In this document: in pieces, positions 10,600-21,670 of the stretch
Position numbering within the stretch: the stretch's first letter is position 1
Layout of the letters: each line of letters starts with the position of its first letter
Assembly: GCA_910589415.1 (NCBI GenBank)
Contig: OU342630.1
Span: 15,967,867 to 16,031,866, forward strand
DNA from: Malachius bipustulatus
Taxonomy: Eukaryota > Arthropoda > Insecta > Coleoptera > Melyridae
DNA: 64,000 nt
Reading direction: 5' to 3'
Program-made: the position numbers and the translations under genes
The notes under the pieces: model-generated
Databases searched by the model: none
Told to the model about the DNA's origin: nothing
The model's input: the letters and a program-made list of their open reading frames with translations, nothing else

Positions 10600-13250
10600 G
10601 CTATCCTATAACTAAGCTATAAGCATTTGAAATTTTAGATAAGTAGTAGTAGGAATTCCATACTAATTTAAAAACAATTTAAAAAGAATTCGCTTTATTG
10701 AATTAGTTGCTCTAAATGTCCACCCAGTTGCTGTATACATAGTCTAGCTCTCGGTCTAGCTCTTCTTAGGATTGAAGTGGTAGGCAAAATGAATGTCGGC
10801 GTATTCTTCATTTGAAAAAGTAAACATACCTAATGATCCTATACTAAGGATTGTCTAAGGATCTATCTAAGGCTGAACGTTGGCCATCGGCACTGGCAAA
10901 AGCAGATATTTTTCTAAGAAAATCGCCATTTGCATCGGCATCGGCCCATCGGCAAAATTCTGTTATCAGTCGAGCCAAATAAATAAATAAAAACACAAAG
11001 CTAAAATTAAATGATAAAGATGAAGTCACCTTGGTTACTCTTGGTCTTTATAATAATATTTTATATCTCGGTTTAAAGTGGTTTTAAAGTTAACGTGTTA
11101 AGTTAGCATTTATTATGAAACCGGCCCATAGCTAGCAGGATAAAAATCAGGTGTGCCAGTTAGTAGCTGACTTCCTGAAATATCAATTTTACTTATTTTC
11201 ACGTAGAAAAATATTCAGTTAAAAAGTACTTATCCGTTTTGTACGGAGTCACATTAGCATAATAATTGCAACAAAACAAACAAATTCTGGTCAAAGGACT
11301 GGTAAAACGAATAAATTGTTAACTTAAACTTTATGGTGCCTTCTTGACCTATTCATAGAAAAATTAACCCCGCTGGTTATTTATAATATTATAGTACAGT
11401 TCATGGCATTTTGACCTCGTTCACAATTAGCAATAATTTACGCTTCTGAAATTAACAATACAACAAACTTTACACTCATATAATAGTTAAAACGTTATAG
11501 GTAGGTCAACTAATTTTATACTAGAGCAAAATTAAAATGATATTAATGGGCATCAACAAAAGTGGCTCTTTTCTGGACTATCAAGAGGACAATGTCCCAA
11601 TTTAAAAAAATGTGTAAACCTAAACTTGATTTTCTAATAGCGTCACGTTCATGACTGTTCTTTCCGACTGTTTTTATTTCTAACGTTTGCAATGTCACAT
11701 TATTATCTGCTGAAAACGCATGGTGCGATTTCTTACTCACTTGAGGACAGAAAGTAAAAAAATCTTAGACAGATCGTTTTTTTTTTCACACCATAGGGAT
11801 CTTGAGAAGTATAGCAGAGATACAGGATCGGTTAAATTAGAGATAAGTTTGAAGCACATTTTGCACAACTTCAGTCCTTGTAGAATAATGCTGCAACAAC
11901 TTAATCTTAAATAAAATGAAGGTCAAGTATAGTACAACGGATCATAAAATAAATTGTTTTTTTTTTTCCATCCGCATTGAAAAGTTAGAGCTTAAAACAA
12001 ACTAAACAATGATTTTTCAGAGAAAATTAAAAGATGTAATACCTTTAATAAAATGAAGGATTATGACCCCCCCCCCCTTTTCAATTAAAATTATTGAGAC
12101 GAGGGGCTGTTGGAGGTGCAGCCAGGGGTAGAGGGTGCTGTGACAAGGTCAAGTTGAACGTAGAAAAGTATCCCCCGAGATACAAAAATTCAATTACCTA
12201 CTATAGTAAAATTTACAATTGGCCATAGTATAGTTAATCAAAATCGAGCTCAAAATACAATAAAACAAAGGATTGGTAGTAGGATCAAGTCCATTTAGTT
12301 AGTAATTTTGAAGTAAAAAGGGGAAAAAGTTTGCAAGAAGGACTCTACAATAACGCAAGCTGAACATTGACATTAGACAGTAGTTTGAATATAACATACG
12401 TACGACTGGATAGGACGGTAAAATAAAGATTTGATATTAATGATTGAACAATAAGGTCATTGTTCGATAGGGCAACAGTAAATAGTAGTGCATGTCATTA
12501 CTTAGTTAAAACTAGATTAATAATTGATTTGTTATTTAATAGGAGTAGATAAAGTTCATAAAAGAATTCTAATGCCTCTTAATTGCACATTATAATTCTC
12601 GTTATAATCAAACAATCATAGATAAAGTCGTTTATAATGTCTCCCTCTTTAGCTATATACCAGACTTTACAATGTAATTAAAAAAATCTAAATAAATCAA
12701 GATAGCACTTTATACCTAAACATATACATACTTATTAAACAAAATGATTTTCAACAAGCAAACAAATTTTATCTCAAGAAGGTATCTCAAAATTACGAAA
12801 AAAAATTGCTTTTTTTTAAAAAAAGGATGGAAGTTTATTAGAATTCCCATATCAATTCGACATTTCAATGTATAGGTACAAGAAAGGTATCTGTATCAAA
12901 TGTAACGTAAAATCATTCACGAGATCAAGCGCTGGGCATGGCGCATGCCTTATCCATTGATATCTATAATCTTTAAAAAAATTACATTTTTGAATGTCAT
13001 GACCGGTTTTAAACAAAAATCTAATTCGAGATCAAAATACCGCTCGTGAAATCGGATGCGGAACTACAAAAGGTACATTGTTTAATTCAATATTTTCTGC
13101 TAATTTAAAATACCAAAACGAATTGTTGATTTGCTTGCGGACACTAACGTTTATTAGTTTTTTGAAAGTCCAGAACTGGATTTTTCTTCGGGCTATTATG
13201 TGAAACGTTTGTGCAGTGAAATAGAAACTTTTTAACCGAATTTCAAGAAA
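10600..13250. other. AT-rich DNA without recognised gene
   Basis: No supported coding region. Holds a C-run near 12067 and, at 12367-12553, a diverged copy of the end of the tandem unit described at 21671-23924. Confidence 0.5.
12367..12553 (+). repeat. diverged copy of the 3' part of the 21.7-23.9 kb repeat unit
   Basis: Shares GACAGTAGTTTGAAT, CGATAGGGCAACAGTAA and ATAATTGATTTGTTAT with the ends of both tandem units, in the same order, showing that the unit is a dispersed repeat. Confidence 0.7.
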
Positions 13251-14075
13251 TTATACAGAGTGGTTCTTTAGTTATGGCATGGCCTTCGAAAGAAATTGGC
13301 GATATCCATAAAACACCTGTAACTATGTTACTAAGGATGTGAAACCCATTAACCATGGATTTTACGGAGCCACCTCGGTGTCCTCTATCCACAGTTACCG
13401 TTTGTTCGTTTACCAATGAACACCCTGTACAGGTGTCTCTGAAAGGTGCGGAAAAAATGCTACCACAAATTCCTGAGGCCTAAATAAACCGATCTAACCC
13501 AACTTATCTCTATCCAAAAGTGGATGATTTCGAAGATACAGCAGGGTGTCAAAAGTTCAATTTGGTTTCCATTTTTCTTAAATAACTTTTTTAATAATTG
13601 GTGTATTTTTACAATATCCGGCTGGGGGGGCTTTTGTGGGGTGAAAATTTAAAGACTGCAATCATTTTTATTGTAAAATTTAGAGGGCTCCATCTGCGGT
13701 AGGCGAGGCGGTAGGCCTTGAACACATTCAAAACGTACTACATATCTTTTTTAAACCACAATAAAAATTCTTATTCTCCAACGTCTTTTATCAAAAAAGG
13801 CATATGTACTTACGTGGTAAGAGTTGACTTCTGACAGTTTCTGAGATATCTGGATTAAATAAAAACCACTACATGCATGGCCAGGTCTAAGCAAGTAATT
13901 ATTATTAATTGTAATAATTGAACACAATTTGAAGGGAACTCGTTGAATTAAAATAACTGTCACTGAAAGCCAGAAAAAAACGACTAGGTACATAAATGTG
14001 TATTTAACTTTATAGGTATTTTAGTTAAAACAGTCAATAAGAGATTTATCAACAACAAAAATTTAATTTAAGTTA

Positions 14076-15256
14076 ATTTAAACAAAATTCTTTCAACAAA
14101 TGTTCAAAATGACCTTCATTTTCGTGTATACATAGATTAGTACGTTTAAAAAAATTAAATTGAACTCTTTGGAGCATTTCGTGATCATTTCTCAAAACGT
14201 CCATTCCAGTTTCAATACGTCTCCTTAATCCACCTTCTGTATCTACTGGCCTAGAATACACAAGGGTTTTCAAAGTTCCCCATAAAAAGTAATCCATCGG
14301 TATCATATCAGGAGATCGAGATGGCCAATTTGTGGGTGCATCATTGTCTCTACCTACCTATCCATCTATTTAGATACTGTTCGCTCAAATAATTACGTAC
14401 ATTTAGCGAAAAATGTCTGTGTAAACTGATAGCTCGCGCACCACAGACATATGCGAGAGGTAGCCTACGCCCGATATGCGGGTATGGCACTTGAAGAAGA
14501 AGAAGCGAAAAATGTGGAGGAGCACCGTCATGCATAAACCACATTCGTCTTCGAAGTTCCAAGGGCAGGGGATCAAACAAGTTTGGTAATTCGTTTTGCA
14601 GATGTTCCAAATAATTTTTGCCATTAAGTCGAGATGGTAAAGTGACAGGACCAATTATGAAAGTGTCTATGATTCTTGCCCACACATTGATCTTAAACTC
14701 ATGCTGATAATGGCTTACTTTAATCGCATGAGGATTTTCTCCAGCACAGACATGTTCATTTGGCAAATTAGTTATGCCACTCCGCGTGAAACAGGCTTCA
14801 TCTGTGAATAGAATTCCTTATGTAAAGTTCCTATCCCGATTTCGGCGTTCGTGGATGAACCGGCAAAAAGCTAGACGGGTTTCATTCTTGGAGTAAAAGG
14901 TCTTGTACCCGTTCAACATGCAATGGGTGCAGTATATAATTGTTCTCTGGTCACCCTGTTAACAGTATATCTTTGCATACCCTTAGCTCTGAACCCAATC
15001 GTCTGCTGCTGAGTTTAGGATTTTCTTCAATCCTATTTAAAATATCTTCCTCAACCTCTGGAGTTCTTATCGTACGTGCACGACCATAATTAATAGAAAC
15101 AGGCGTAAACCTACCAGTTTCACGACGACTTCTTTCAATTGCCGCAAAGGTTTTATGGTTTGGTAAGCGACGATTCGGAAATCGTTCACTGTAAAGTCTG
15201 CAAGATTCTAAGCCATTTCCTTGGCAATATCCAAAAACCAATAACATATCGGTCAT
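14076..15256 (-). pseudogene. mariner-like transposase with DUF4817 N-terminus, broken
   Basis: Fragments in order on the minus strand: an N-terminal helix-turn-helix of the DUF4817 type (CRLYSERFPNRRLPNHKTF, ...GRARTIRTPEVEEDILNRIE) at 14951-15256; then FTDEACFTRSG with the first catalytic Asp, NEHVCAGENPHAI and MWFMHDGAPPHFS (second Asp), then NYLSEQYLNRWIGR, and WPSRSPDMIPMDYFLWGTLK with the third Asp, ending FEHLLKEFCLN. These are the signatures of a mariner-like transposase in insects. Frameshifts separate the N-terminal, middle and C-terminal parts, and a 99-base insertion splits the HFS motif, so no active protein can be made. Confidence 0.85.
14417..14503 (+). mobile_element. retroposed fragment with (GAA)n tail and 12-bp target duplication
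   Basis: An 87-base insertion is flanked by AGCGAAAAATGT at 14405-14416 and again at 14504-14515. On the plus strand it ends TTGAAGAAGAAGA, a simple-repeat tail, as expected for a SINE or a strongly 5'-truncated LINE copy. Insertion plus duplication is 99 bases, so the pseudogene frame reads through it. Confidence 0.85.
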
Positions 15257-15839
15257 TTCTTCATTAGTTATACTGTATGGCTATGACTAAAGTAAATTTG
15301 AAAATTGTTTGACAGTTTTTAATTCAACGCCTTCGCTTCAAATTGTGTTCAATTATTACAAAATTATTAATAACTACTTACTTAGACCTGCTGGCCATGC
15401 ATGTAGTGATTTTCTTAAATCCAGATATCTCAGAAACGGCTGCTCAAATCAACTCTTACGTATACCTTTTTTTGGTAAAAGACGTTGGAGAATAAGAATT
15501 TTTATTTAAAAGTTAAATACAGAGTGGTCCAAAAAAGATAGTTCGTTTTGAATGGGTTCAAGGTACCGCAGATGGCGCCCTCTAAATTTTACAATAAAAA
15601 TTATTGCAGTTTTTAATTTTTCACCCCACAAAAGCCCCTCCGGCCGGATATTGTGAAAATATAGGTACCTACCTATTATTAAAAAAAAGTTATTTAAGAA
15701 AAACGGAAACCAAATTGAACTTTTGACACCCTGTATCTCCGAAATCATCCACTTTTGGATAGAGGTAAGTTGGGTTAGATCGGCCTCAGAAATTTGCGGT
15801 AGCATTTTTTCCGCACCTTCAGAGACACCCTGTACATGA

Positions 15840-16130
15840 AAATACATGATATGTATTATGATACGACGTAAAAAGTTAAGACAGTGAAATGTAAGCCGTT
15901 TTCCGATATTTGAAGCCGTTTTCATTGTGGACTGCTTTGAAAATATAAAATGGCGATTTTCATTTGTTTATAACTCATAAGCTATTCAATCTAGACTCCA
16001 ACAACTGTGAAAACCATTCTTACTGATTTTCTCAGACAATCTAACAATGTAATAAAATAATATAAAGGATGTCCTATTTAAAGTAACAAAATTATTGTAT
16101 GTAGTATGTACAACTTTTCTCTTACATCTT
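15840..16130. mobile_element. half of a fold-back element
   Basis: Right-arm order of the shared modules: AAATGTAAGCCGTTTTCC, GATTTTCATTTGTTTATAAC, then a TCCTATTTAAAGTAAC end. No left arm. Confidence 0.6.
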
Positions 16131-16134
16131 TTTT

Positions 16135-16428
16135 TCAATCTCCAACGAGCGAGTCGCTAGGAAAGAACAACGCACTAATGTAGGACCCTGTATATTGAAT
16201 AAGAATTATCACAGCCCATTTTATGAAAATTTTAAAACTCTTCATCAGAGTTATTATCTTATCTATTATCTTCATCGTCGTTAATTGGATGGCCATTTTG
16301 ACAATTTTCATCGCTATGCATGTTCCACATGTTGCACTACAAAATAGCTCGCAAAATAGTCCAATTCTTCGATAACCGCAACCGCAGACTTTTTTGCAGT
16401 CGTAAAGTACCCAGGTCTTCTGGTGCAT
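16135..16428 (-). pseudogene. open stretch with Cys-rich start, doubtful
   Basis: 97 codons whose first third has the spacing CKKVCGCGYRRIGLFC followed by further cysteines (FCSATCGTC), which resembles the CxC-type Cys clusters found in some insect transposon proteins. The rest is low-complexity. It may be a transposon remnant or chance. Confidence 0.2.
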
Positions 16429-16429
16429 A

Positions 16430-18360
16430 ACATAAAATTAAAAGTGAACAATTTATTTATGCACTTACCGCGTAAATATGGTATTACAGATACAAAATGT
16501 ATGCTTCCTAAATTTCTCTAGAAAAATGCCATTGGTTTTTTTACGATACCTAACCGTTATTTTTCATGTTATTGGGTCCATCAAAAAATCATTTTGAAGG
16601 TAATTTTAAGGGCTGGATCATAATGTGGATCATCATTTTTCCACTTTTTTAAACCCTTCATTTTTAAAAGTTAAATGTTTAAAGGCTCGGGTCAGATGAT
16701 CCTCAAAATAAAATTTAAATTTCTAACGTTGATATCTCAGTTTTTTTATCCGATTTCTATCCTATATAATATTAGGTAGAAATAAAAACAAAAACAAAAT
16801 TTTTGTTTTCGCCATTTTTTACGTTTAGTTAGCTAGTTTTAAAGTTATTATGAAAAAAGAGGCATTTTTAGAGAAATTTGAGAAATTCTGTTTTATATAA
16901 ATCATATATTAAAAAAGTATTTTAAACCCAGTAAGTTTTTTACTTGTCATAACTTAATCTAAAAATCTAAAAAAGTGTATAGGGATTTAAATTTTGGTGG
17001 ATATGGCGTAGATTTTCTCATTTTTCCTTAAAAATTTCGAGTCCCGTCATATTCTCATCATAGCTCGCTTAGTTTTAATCTAATCCACTTCATTCAGGGG
17101 CTTCTTTGAAATGTCTTTACAAGTATAGGTACGTACTTTGAAAACTGTTCCATAGGTTTTCCCTCGAGTTTTCCGTTATTTAACCGCAAATACTTACGTT
17201 CGAGTACTCGAATAAAAAATTAATATTTTACCTAGTTTATAAGTCGATTTGGATTCTACTCGAAATGTTCATAAAAAAATCTTTTTGTTTTTTATTAGCT
17301 TTCATTTTGGTGAGGACAATTTTTTTCGAAAAACGTATTGGTAGTTTTGGAGTTATTTATAACAAACGGTTTCGAAACATGTATTTTTTCACTGAAAATC
17401 AACATTTTCAATCATTAATAACTAAAAAAAAACAAGCAACTTATCGAGAAAACTTTATAGGATATATTTTGCTTGGAATTAATCCCTTTATCGATTATCG
17501 GGGTTATTTTTTATAAAATCATTTCAGCCCCCGAGAAGGGGTGGCATCCAACCACGGGGTAAAGCGCAAGTCGGCACTATGTCACTTTTTTATTTAAGGC
17601 ACTCTAGTATGTATTATAGGGGTGTATAAGGATGTATAACCTGTATAGGGGTGGAGAACGTACCTATAGTAACACCAAGAAGGTATTCATTTGCCTCGTC
17701 ACGAGCCTCGTCGTTTGCTTTGCAAATGAAAGGGAAAGCAACAAAACGGCAATAAACACCGATTTTGAGAGTGCAATGAAAGTACGGACCTGGCAGATGC
17801 GATGATTAGGTAAATACGTCTAGTTTGGGAAGTAACCACTTGTGGACAATGCCAAGCGCTTCGAAACGTACCTATACAGTCACGTACTTGCATTATATCC
17901 GCTTTTTCATATCGTGAAAAGACCACAGGGATTGATGTTACGGTTTTTGGAATATAAATGCAAAATAAATGCAAAATTCAAAATAAAAACCGTGCTACTG
18001 TTAATCTCGAAGATATTCCTTGCCCTGAAAGTGAAGAAAAAAAATAGAAATTCGACTGTAGTGTCAAAGAGGCCTTAGTTGTGACCTTAATACTCGCCTT
18101 AATATTAGTTTGCAATGGCTGTTTTTCGAGCTGTTTTTAGCTTCTTACCCACCCAGCACCCCTTTTTCGCTCCTCGGTCCCGAAAAAATTTGAAACTTAG
18201 GAGCCGCAGATTTATATAATTACCAAAGTTTTTTCTACTTTATGCGAGACTTTATGCATACTTAATACTTAGGTTTCTTCCAGATTAGGATTTTTTTGTA
18301 TGGTGTAGATATTCATACATTGTAGTAGGGTGAAAGCGAGTGTAATTGGCCCGTTATCTA
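16430..18360. other. AT-rich DNA, no gene recognised
   Basis: No supported coding region and no clear inverted repeat. Probably decayed transposon and intron sequence. Confidence 0.4.
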
Positions 18361-18858
18361 TACAGGGTATTTGATAACTGGACAGCCAAAATAAAACGTC
18401 ATGTATAAAATCAGATTGCAAGCACAAAACAAACAACAATTTTCAGAGATAAGACCTCCTTTAGGAAATATTTTCAAAAATGTACCTAAAACAAAGACTG
18501 CTCTGAAAGTGTTTTTTTTTAGTAACTGGACAGCGAAAATCAAACTCAACGTATAAAATCGTATTTTAAGCATAAAAGATAGAATAACTTTTTTCAAGAT
18601 CAGGCTTCGTTTAGAAAATATTTCCAAAATTGTTGTCCAGTTACTGAAAAAAACACTGGAAAAAACATATTAGGTATTTTTATTGCGGCTTTAGTTTTAC
18701 ATTTTTGGACATATTGCCTAAAAGCCAGGTCTGATCTTGAAAAAAGTTATTCTATCTTTTATGCTTAAAATTTTACGTTGAGTTTTGATCTCAACGTAAA
18801 CTCAACGATTTTATACGTTGAGTTTTGATTTTTGCTGACCAGTTATCAAACACCTGTA
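18361..18858. mobile_element. fold-back element, TATTTGATAACTGG family
   Basis: Left tip TACAGGGTATTTGATAACTG, right end CAGTTATCAAACACCTGTA region; arms carry AAATCAAACTCAACGTATAA and AAGCATAAAAGATAGAATAA. Parts are repeated more than once. A right-half copy lies at about 25940-26204. Confidence 0.75.
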
Positions 18859-18859
18859 A

Positions 18860-19870
18860 GTATAATAATTATTACCGAGATATTTTGTTTCTCGGAGAAG
18901 AAACCGACAGTACCTACTCTGTTTGAGGACTTATCAGCAAAAAAAAAACTGTTATGACCCTTAATTGAACTTTTGTCCCTATAAAAACTTGGAAACAGAA
19001 AGATAAGAAATAGATAAAGTAGCTAAGTACCTTTGGGACTGGCTATAAATTTATGTGATAAGAGCTTCTAGGAATCGCGTAAAAAAATATCACTGCTTGA
19101 AATTTAAATCATTTATAGCAATGTAATTAACTAGGTAGGTAGGTAATTCCTCGCATTCTTCTCTTGGAAGTCAGCACAATAATAATAATATTCAACCGTC
19201 TGAAGACAGTGAGTCATGCAGATATGCACACCGCACAGGTAAATTTTACAGTGTGTTAATGTTAAATAAAAACGACGGGGAAATCGCTCCAGATTTTTAG
19301 ATATTATGTAGGATGTAGGATGTAGTCAGATGAAATTGTTTTGTCACAAACAGTAGAAAAGTAAAATTATTACTCAGGCCCCAGATAGGTCGGTCTATTA
19401 TAAACCTACCTACTGTTATAATAACAGTAACTAAATTTCATTGCTGTTAAAAGTGCAATAATAATTATTACTGATAAAGAAGGTAGGTGTCGTTTAGGTA
19501 TAAACACGAACAGGTGTGGCTGAAATAAATAACTTGGCAAAATAAATCGCCTTTATTAATTAAATCTAAATCCGGGTAATAAAGCAGGACAACCTTTGCA
19601 ATTTTTCAATTATTTATAAAGCCAGTTTGGCACCAACGTATGTACTTAATGAAAAGAGAATTAAAAAATTGATCTCCCTGCTTTTGAAAACATGCAGGTC
19701 GGGTCATTGTAAACAAAGGGAAATATTGCCAACACGGCTCCTATTGAAGGAAAATATGTTCTCGATAAAATAATAAGGAAAACCGCAACTACATTCTCTC
19801 AACAATTACGAAAAAACTGGTACTATTGATTGAAAAAATAGGCTGAGTGCAGCCACTGGCCATTCACTCA
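18860..19870. other. AT-rich intronic DNA 3' of the first DIP2 exon
   Basis: Only short simple repeats (TAGGTAGGTAGG near 19134, AATAATAATAAT near 19180) were seen. No further exon was recognised. Confidence 0.45.
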
Positions 19871-19871
19871 C

Positions 19872-19956
19872 CTTCAGATAATTCCAAGTCCAATTCCGCT
19901 AGTTTTTCTCTCACGTCCTCCGGGAGTTGTGAAATGTCGATATTCAGGTCACCCAT
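19872..19956 (-). CDS. DIP2: DIP2 homologue (disco-interacting protein 2), first coding exon
   Basis: On the minus strand an ATG opens a 28-codon frame reading MGDLNIDISQLPEDVREKLA and ending ELDLELSE before a splice donor (GAAG|GTGAGT), with one base carried over (phase 1). The motif LPxxVRxKLAELxLELSEGD is the start of the DMAP1-binding domain at the N-terminus of DIP2 proteins, large conserved proteins that also carry adenylate-forming (AMP-ligase-like) domains. The exon is too short to stand out by length, but sequence match, start codon, donor and phase all agree, and the next family residue is Gly, as the split codon would give. The region up to about 20.3 kb is likely 5' UTR and promoter. 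The remaining exons should lie leftwards; none was recognised before position 1, so the first intron is at least about 19.8 kb or the other exons were missed. Confidence 0.85.
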
Positions 19957-20300
19957 ATTTTTAAAAAAATGTCAATTTTCACATGTAAACAATACGAATT
20001 GCACAAAAACTACACACTCACACTTGCCTTTACTACATCCATTTTGGTAATTTTTTGACTTAACAAAACATTGATGGTATAAATGTGGTTGGCATTGCCG
20101 GTAAAAACTGTCAGCCGTCACTTTGACTTATTGAATCATCGACAAAATGTTTGGTGTCACTCAATACAAGCTCCGATAGTAGCGGGACTAGCGGGATCTA
20201 CTTTTAGTACAGTGCACTGCCTAGTCGTTTGTAAACGCGGAGTCAGCGACGTTGCCATATCGAAATATTTTTATACGATAACAGGTATAAAATCGTATTC
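19957..20300 (-). promoter_or_regulatory. probable 5' UTR and promoter region of DIP2
   Basis: The stretch just upstream of the DIP2 ATG is somewhat richer in G+C than its surroundings and free of the fold-back repeats that fill the window. No TATA box or initiator could be assigned with confidence. The call rests on position only. Confidence 0.35.
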
Positions 20301-20569
20301 AGAATGAATGTCACAAATTAGTGGGTCCAAGCTCTTGCTCTTAGCCACTACGATTCTATATGGATAAAATCTAGCAAGAAGTCGTCATGAGAAAGAAATT
20401 TGTGCAATATTTCAACTGAATATCTTGGAAAGCAACGGAGATATTAATAAAAAACTTCTTTTAAAATTAACTTTGGCACCCTGTATCTTGAAAGAGGGGC
20501 GCCTGAATGAAAAATGGCCATAAGAAAGTCCCATTATTTTTGGCCAAATAATCTGTGGCAAACTTGACC

Positions 20570-20890
20570 TACTAATTTGTAAGTATAATATTTGATGAGT
20601 TTTTTATTGGGATTTAGGTTCTAATTTAAACTTGCCACTAAAGATTCTTTACAAAACAAATTAGAAAACTTTCGTACAGCATGGGAGGAGAAGACTGAAG
20701 ACATGGACGGTACCGTTTCGTCCTTATTATGGACTCATCAGCATATCATATCAGTCAGACTCAAACCACACATACCATACGAAAGTTGAAAGTTATATTT
20801 TTATTGTAACTGGTGTTTTCGGTTTGTAGTGACCTGCAATTTTAATGAGCAAGTAGGCAACCGGAGAAACGTGCGTGTCTTTTATATAGC
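20570..20890 (-). repeat. hammerhead-bearing dispersed repeat, copy 1
   Basis: On the minus strand it begins AAAAGACACGCACGTTTCTC, contains CGGTTGCCTACTTGCTC, the ribozyme, then GCTGTACGAAAG and a segment ending near TGGGATTTAGG on the plus strand. The copy at 49265-49600 is in the opposite orientation and matches over about 320 bases. No protein is encoded, so it is non-autonomous. Confidence 0.75.
20700..20747 (-). ncRNA. hammerhead ribozyme, intact core
   Basis: On the minus strand the order is stem I strand GATATG, box CTGATGA, stem II GTCC-ATAATAA-GGAC, box GAAA, then a very short stem III (ACGG-TA-CCGT, counting the A-U pair), cleavage triplet GTC, and CATGTC, which pairs with GATATG (one G-U). 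Every invariant hammerhead position is present. A tiny stem III is a known feature of hammerheads in Penelope-like and related retroelements, where two copies may act as a dimer. It sits in a dispersed repeat (about 20570-20890) whose relatives lie at 21.0-21.27 kb and 49.27-49.58 kb. The cut would fall after the C at 20706. Confidence 0.85.
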
Positions 20891-20999
20891 ATTATCCTCG
20901 CTAAACAGTAGAGTTGTCATGGATTTATGAACTATTACACTACTAATGCAGAGGTTTCTCCTCACATGCTGTAATATTTGAGTTTTCTTTGGATTTAGA

Positions 21000-21275
21000 T
21001 AGGTTCTAATTTTAATTTGCCACTACTTATAGGTTCTTTGCAGAACAAATTAGAAACTTTCGCACAGCATACAAGGTGAGGACTGAAAACATGGACGGTA
21101 ACGTTTCGTCCTTATTATGGACTCATCGGCATATCATGTCAGTCAGACCCACGCTACACATACTGTACGAAAGAAATTCTCGCATGCTGTGCGAAAGTTT
21201 CTAATGTGTTCTGCAAAGAACGTAGAGTGGCAAATTAAAATAAGAACCTAAGTAAATCCCAAGAAAGCTCAAATA
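21000..21275 (-). repeat. hammerhead-bearing dispersed repeat, copy 2, with mutated ribozyme
   Basis: The ribozyme at 21088-21135 (minus) reads CCGATGA in place of CTGATGA and has a mismatch in stem III (CGTTACCG), so it should be inactive or weak. GAAA and stem II GTCC/GGAC are kept. The right side repeats the CGCATGCTGTGCGAAAG segment inverted. Confidence 0.7.
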
Positions 21276-21476
21276 TATTTTTTATTAATTAAGGTGCTTC
21301 AACATCATAGGTTATTAGCACCCGTTACATTATATTATACATGGTGTTAGTAAATAAGTGCGACAAACTTCACAGGGTGATTCTTCATGAAAAAATAATG
21401 ACAGTAGTTTGCTATGTAAACGTATGTGCGCAAATGCTTCTTTTTCCGACATACATTATTTCGACATACAGGGTGA

Positions 21477-21572
21477 TCAGTTATATTGGTCCTAGAGCCT
21501 CAATTTGAGGCTCTAGGACCAATAGTTACCGAGATATGGCCGCTCCGTAACCTTAACTGATCACGCTGTGTA
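21477..21572. mobile_element. 96-bp hairpin element nested in the 3.1-kb element
   Basis: Ends TACAGGGTGATCAGTTA and TAACTGATCACGCTGTGTA; the centre is a perfect inverted repeat GGTCCTAGAGCCTCAA / TTGAGGCTCTAGGACC. It interrupts the left arm of the host element. Confidence 0.75.
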
Positions 21573-21670
21573 TTCCGTTAAAGGTTTTCTTAAGAAAAAT
21601 ATTTATTGCTAATAATATAATGCAATAACATAAAACCAGAATAATAACAGAAAATTACACTAATAATAGT

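Larger units (their letters stand above)
13428..15834 (-). mobile_element. mariner-like element between long inverted arms
   Basis: The outer ends TACAGGTGTCTCTGAA and the inverse of TACAGGGTGTCTCTGAA start arms of over 500 bases (13428 to about 13970; about 15310 to 15834). The arms flank a decayed transposase read on the minus strand. A second tip, TACAGAGTGGTCC, lies inside the right arm at about 15519 with a weak mirror near 13750, so each arm may itself be a 320-base element. Confidence 0.75.

Noticed and set aside
10031..10622. Long open frames on both strands (up to 185 codons) with FPNISKYFQ-type repeats
   Set aside because: They are translations of the 10-bp minisatellite; several frames on both strands are open at once because the unit lacks stops.
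17265..17516. 83-codon open stretch rich in Phe and Ile
   Set aside because: AT-rich low-complexity translation with no motif, start context or neighbour support.
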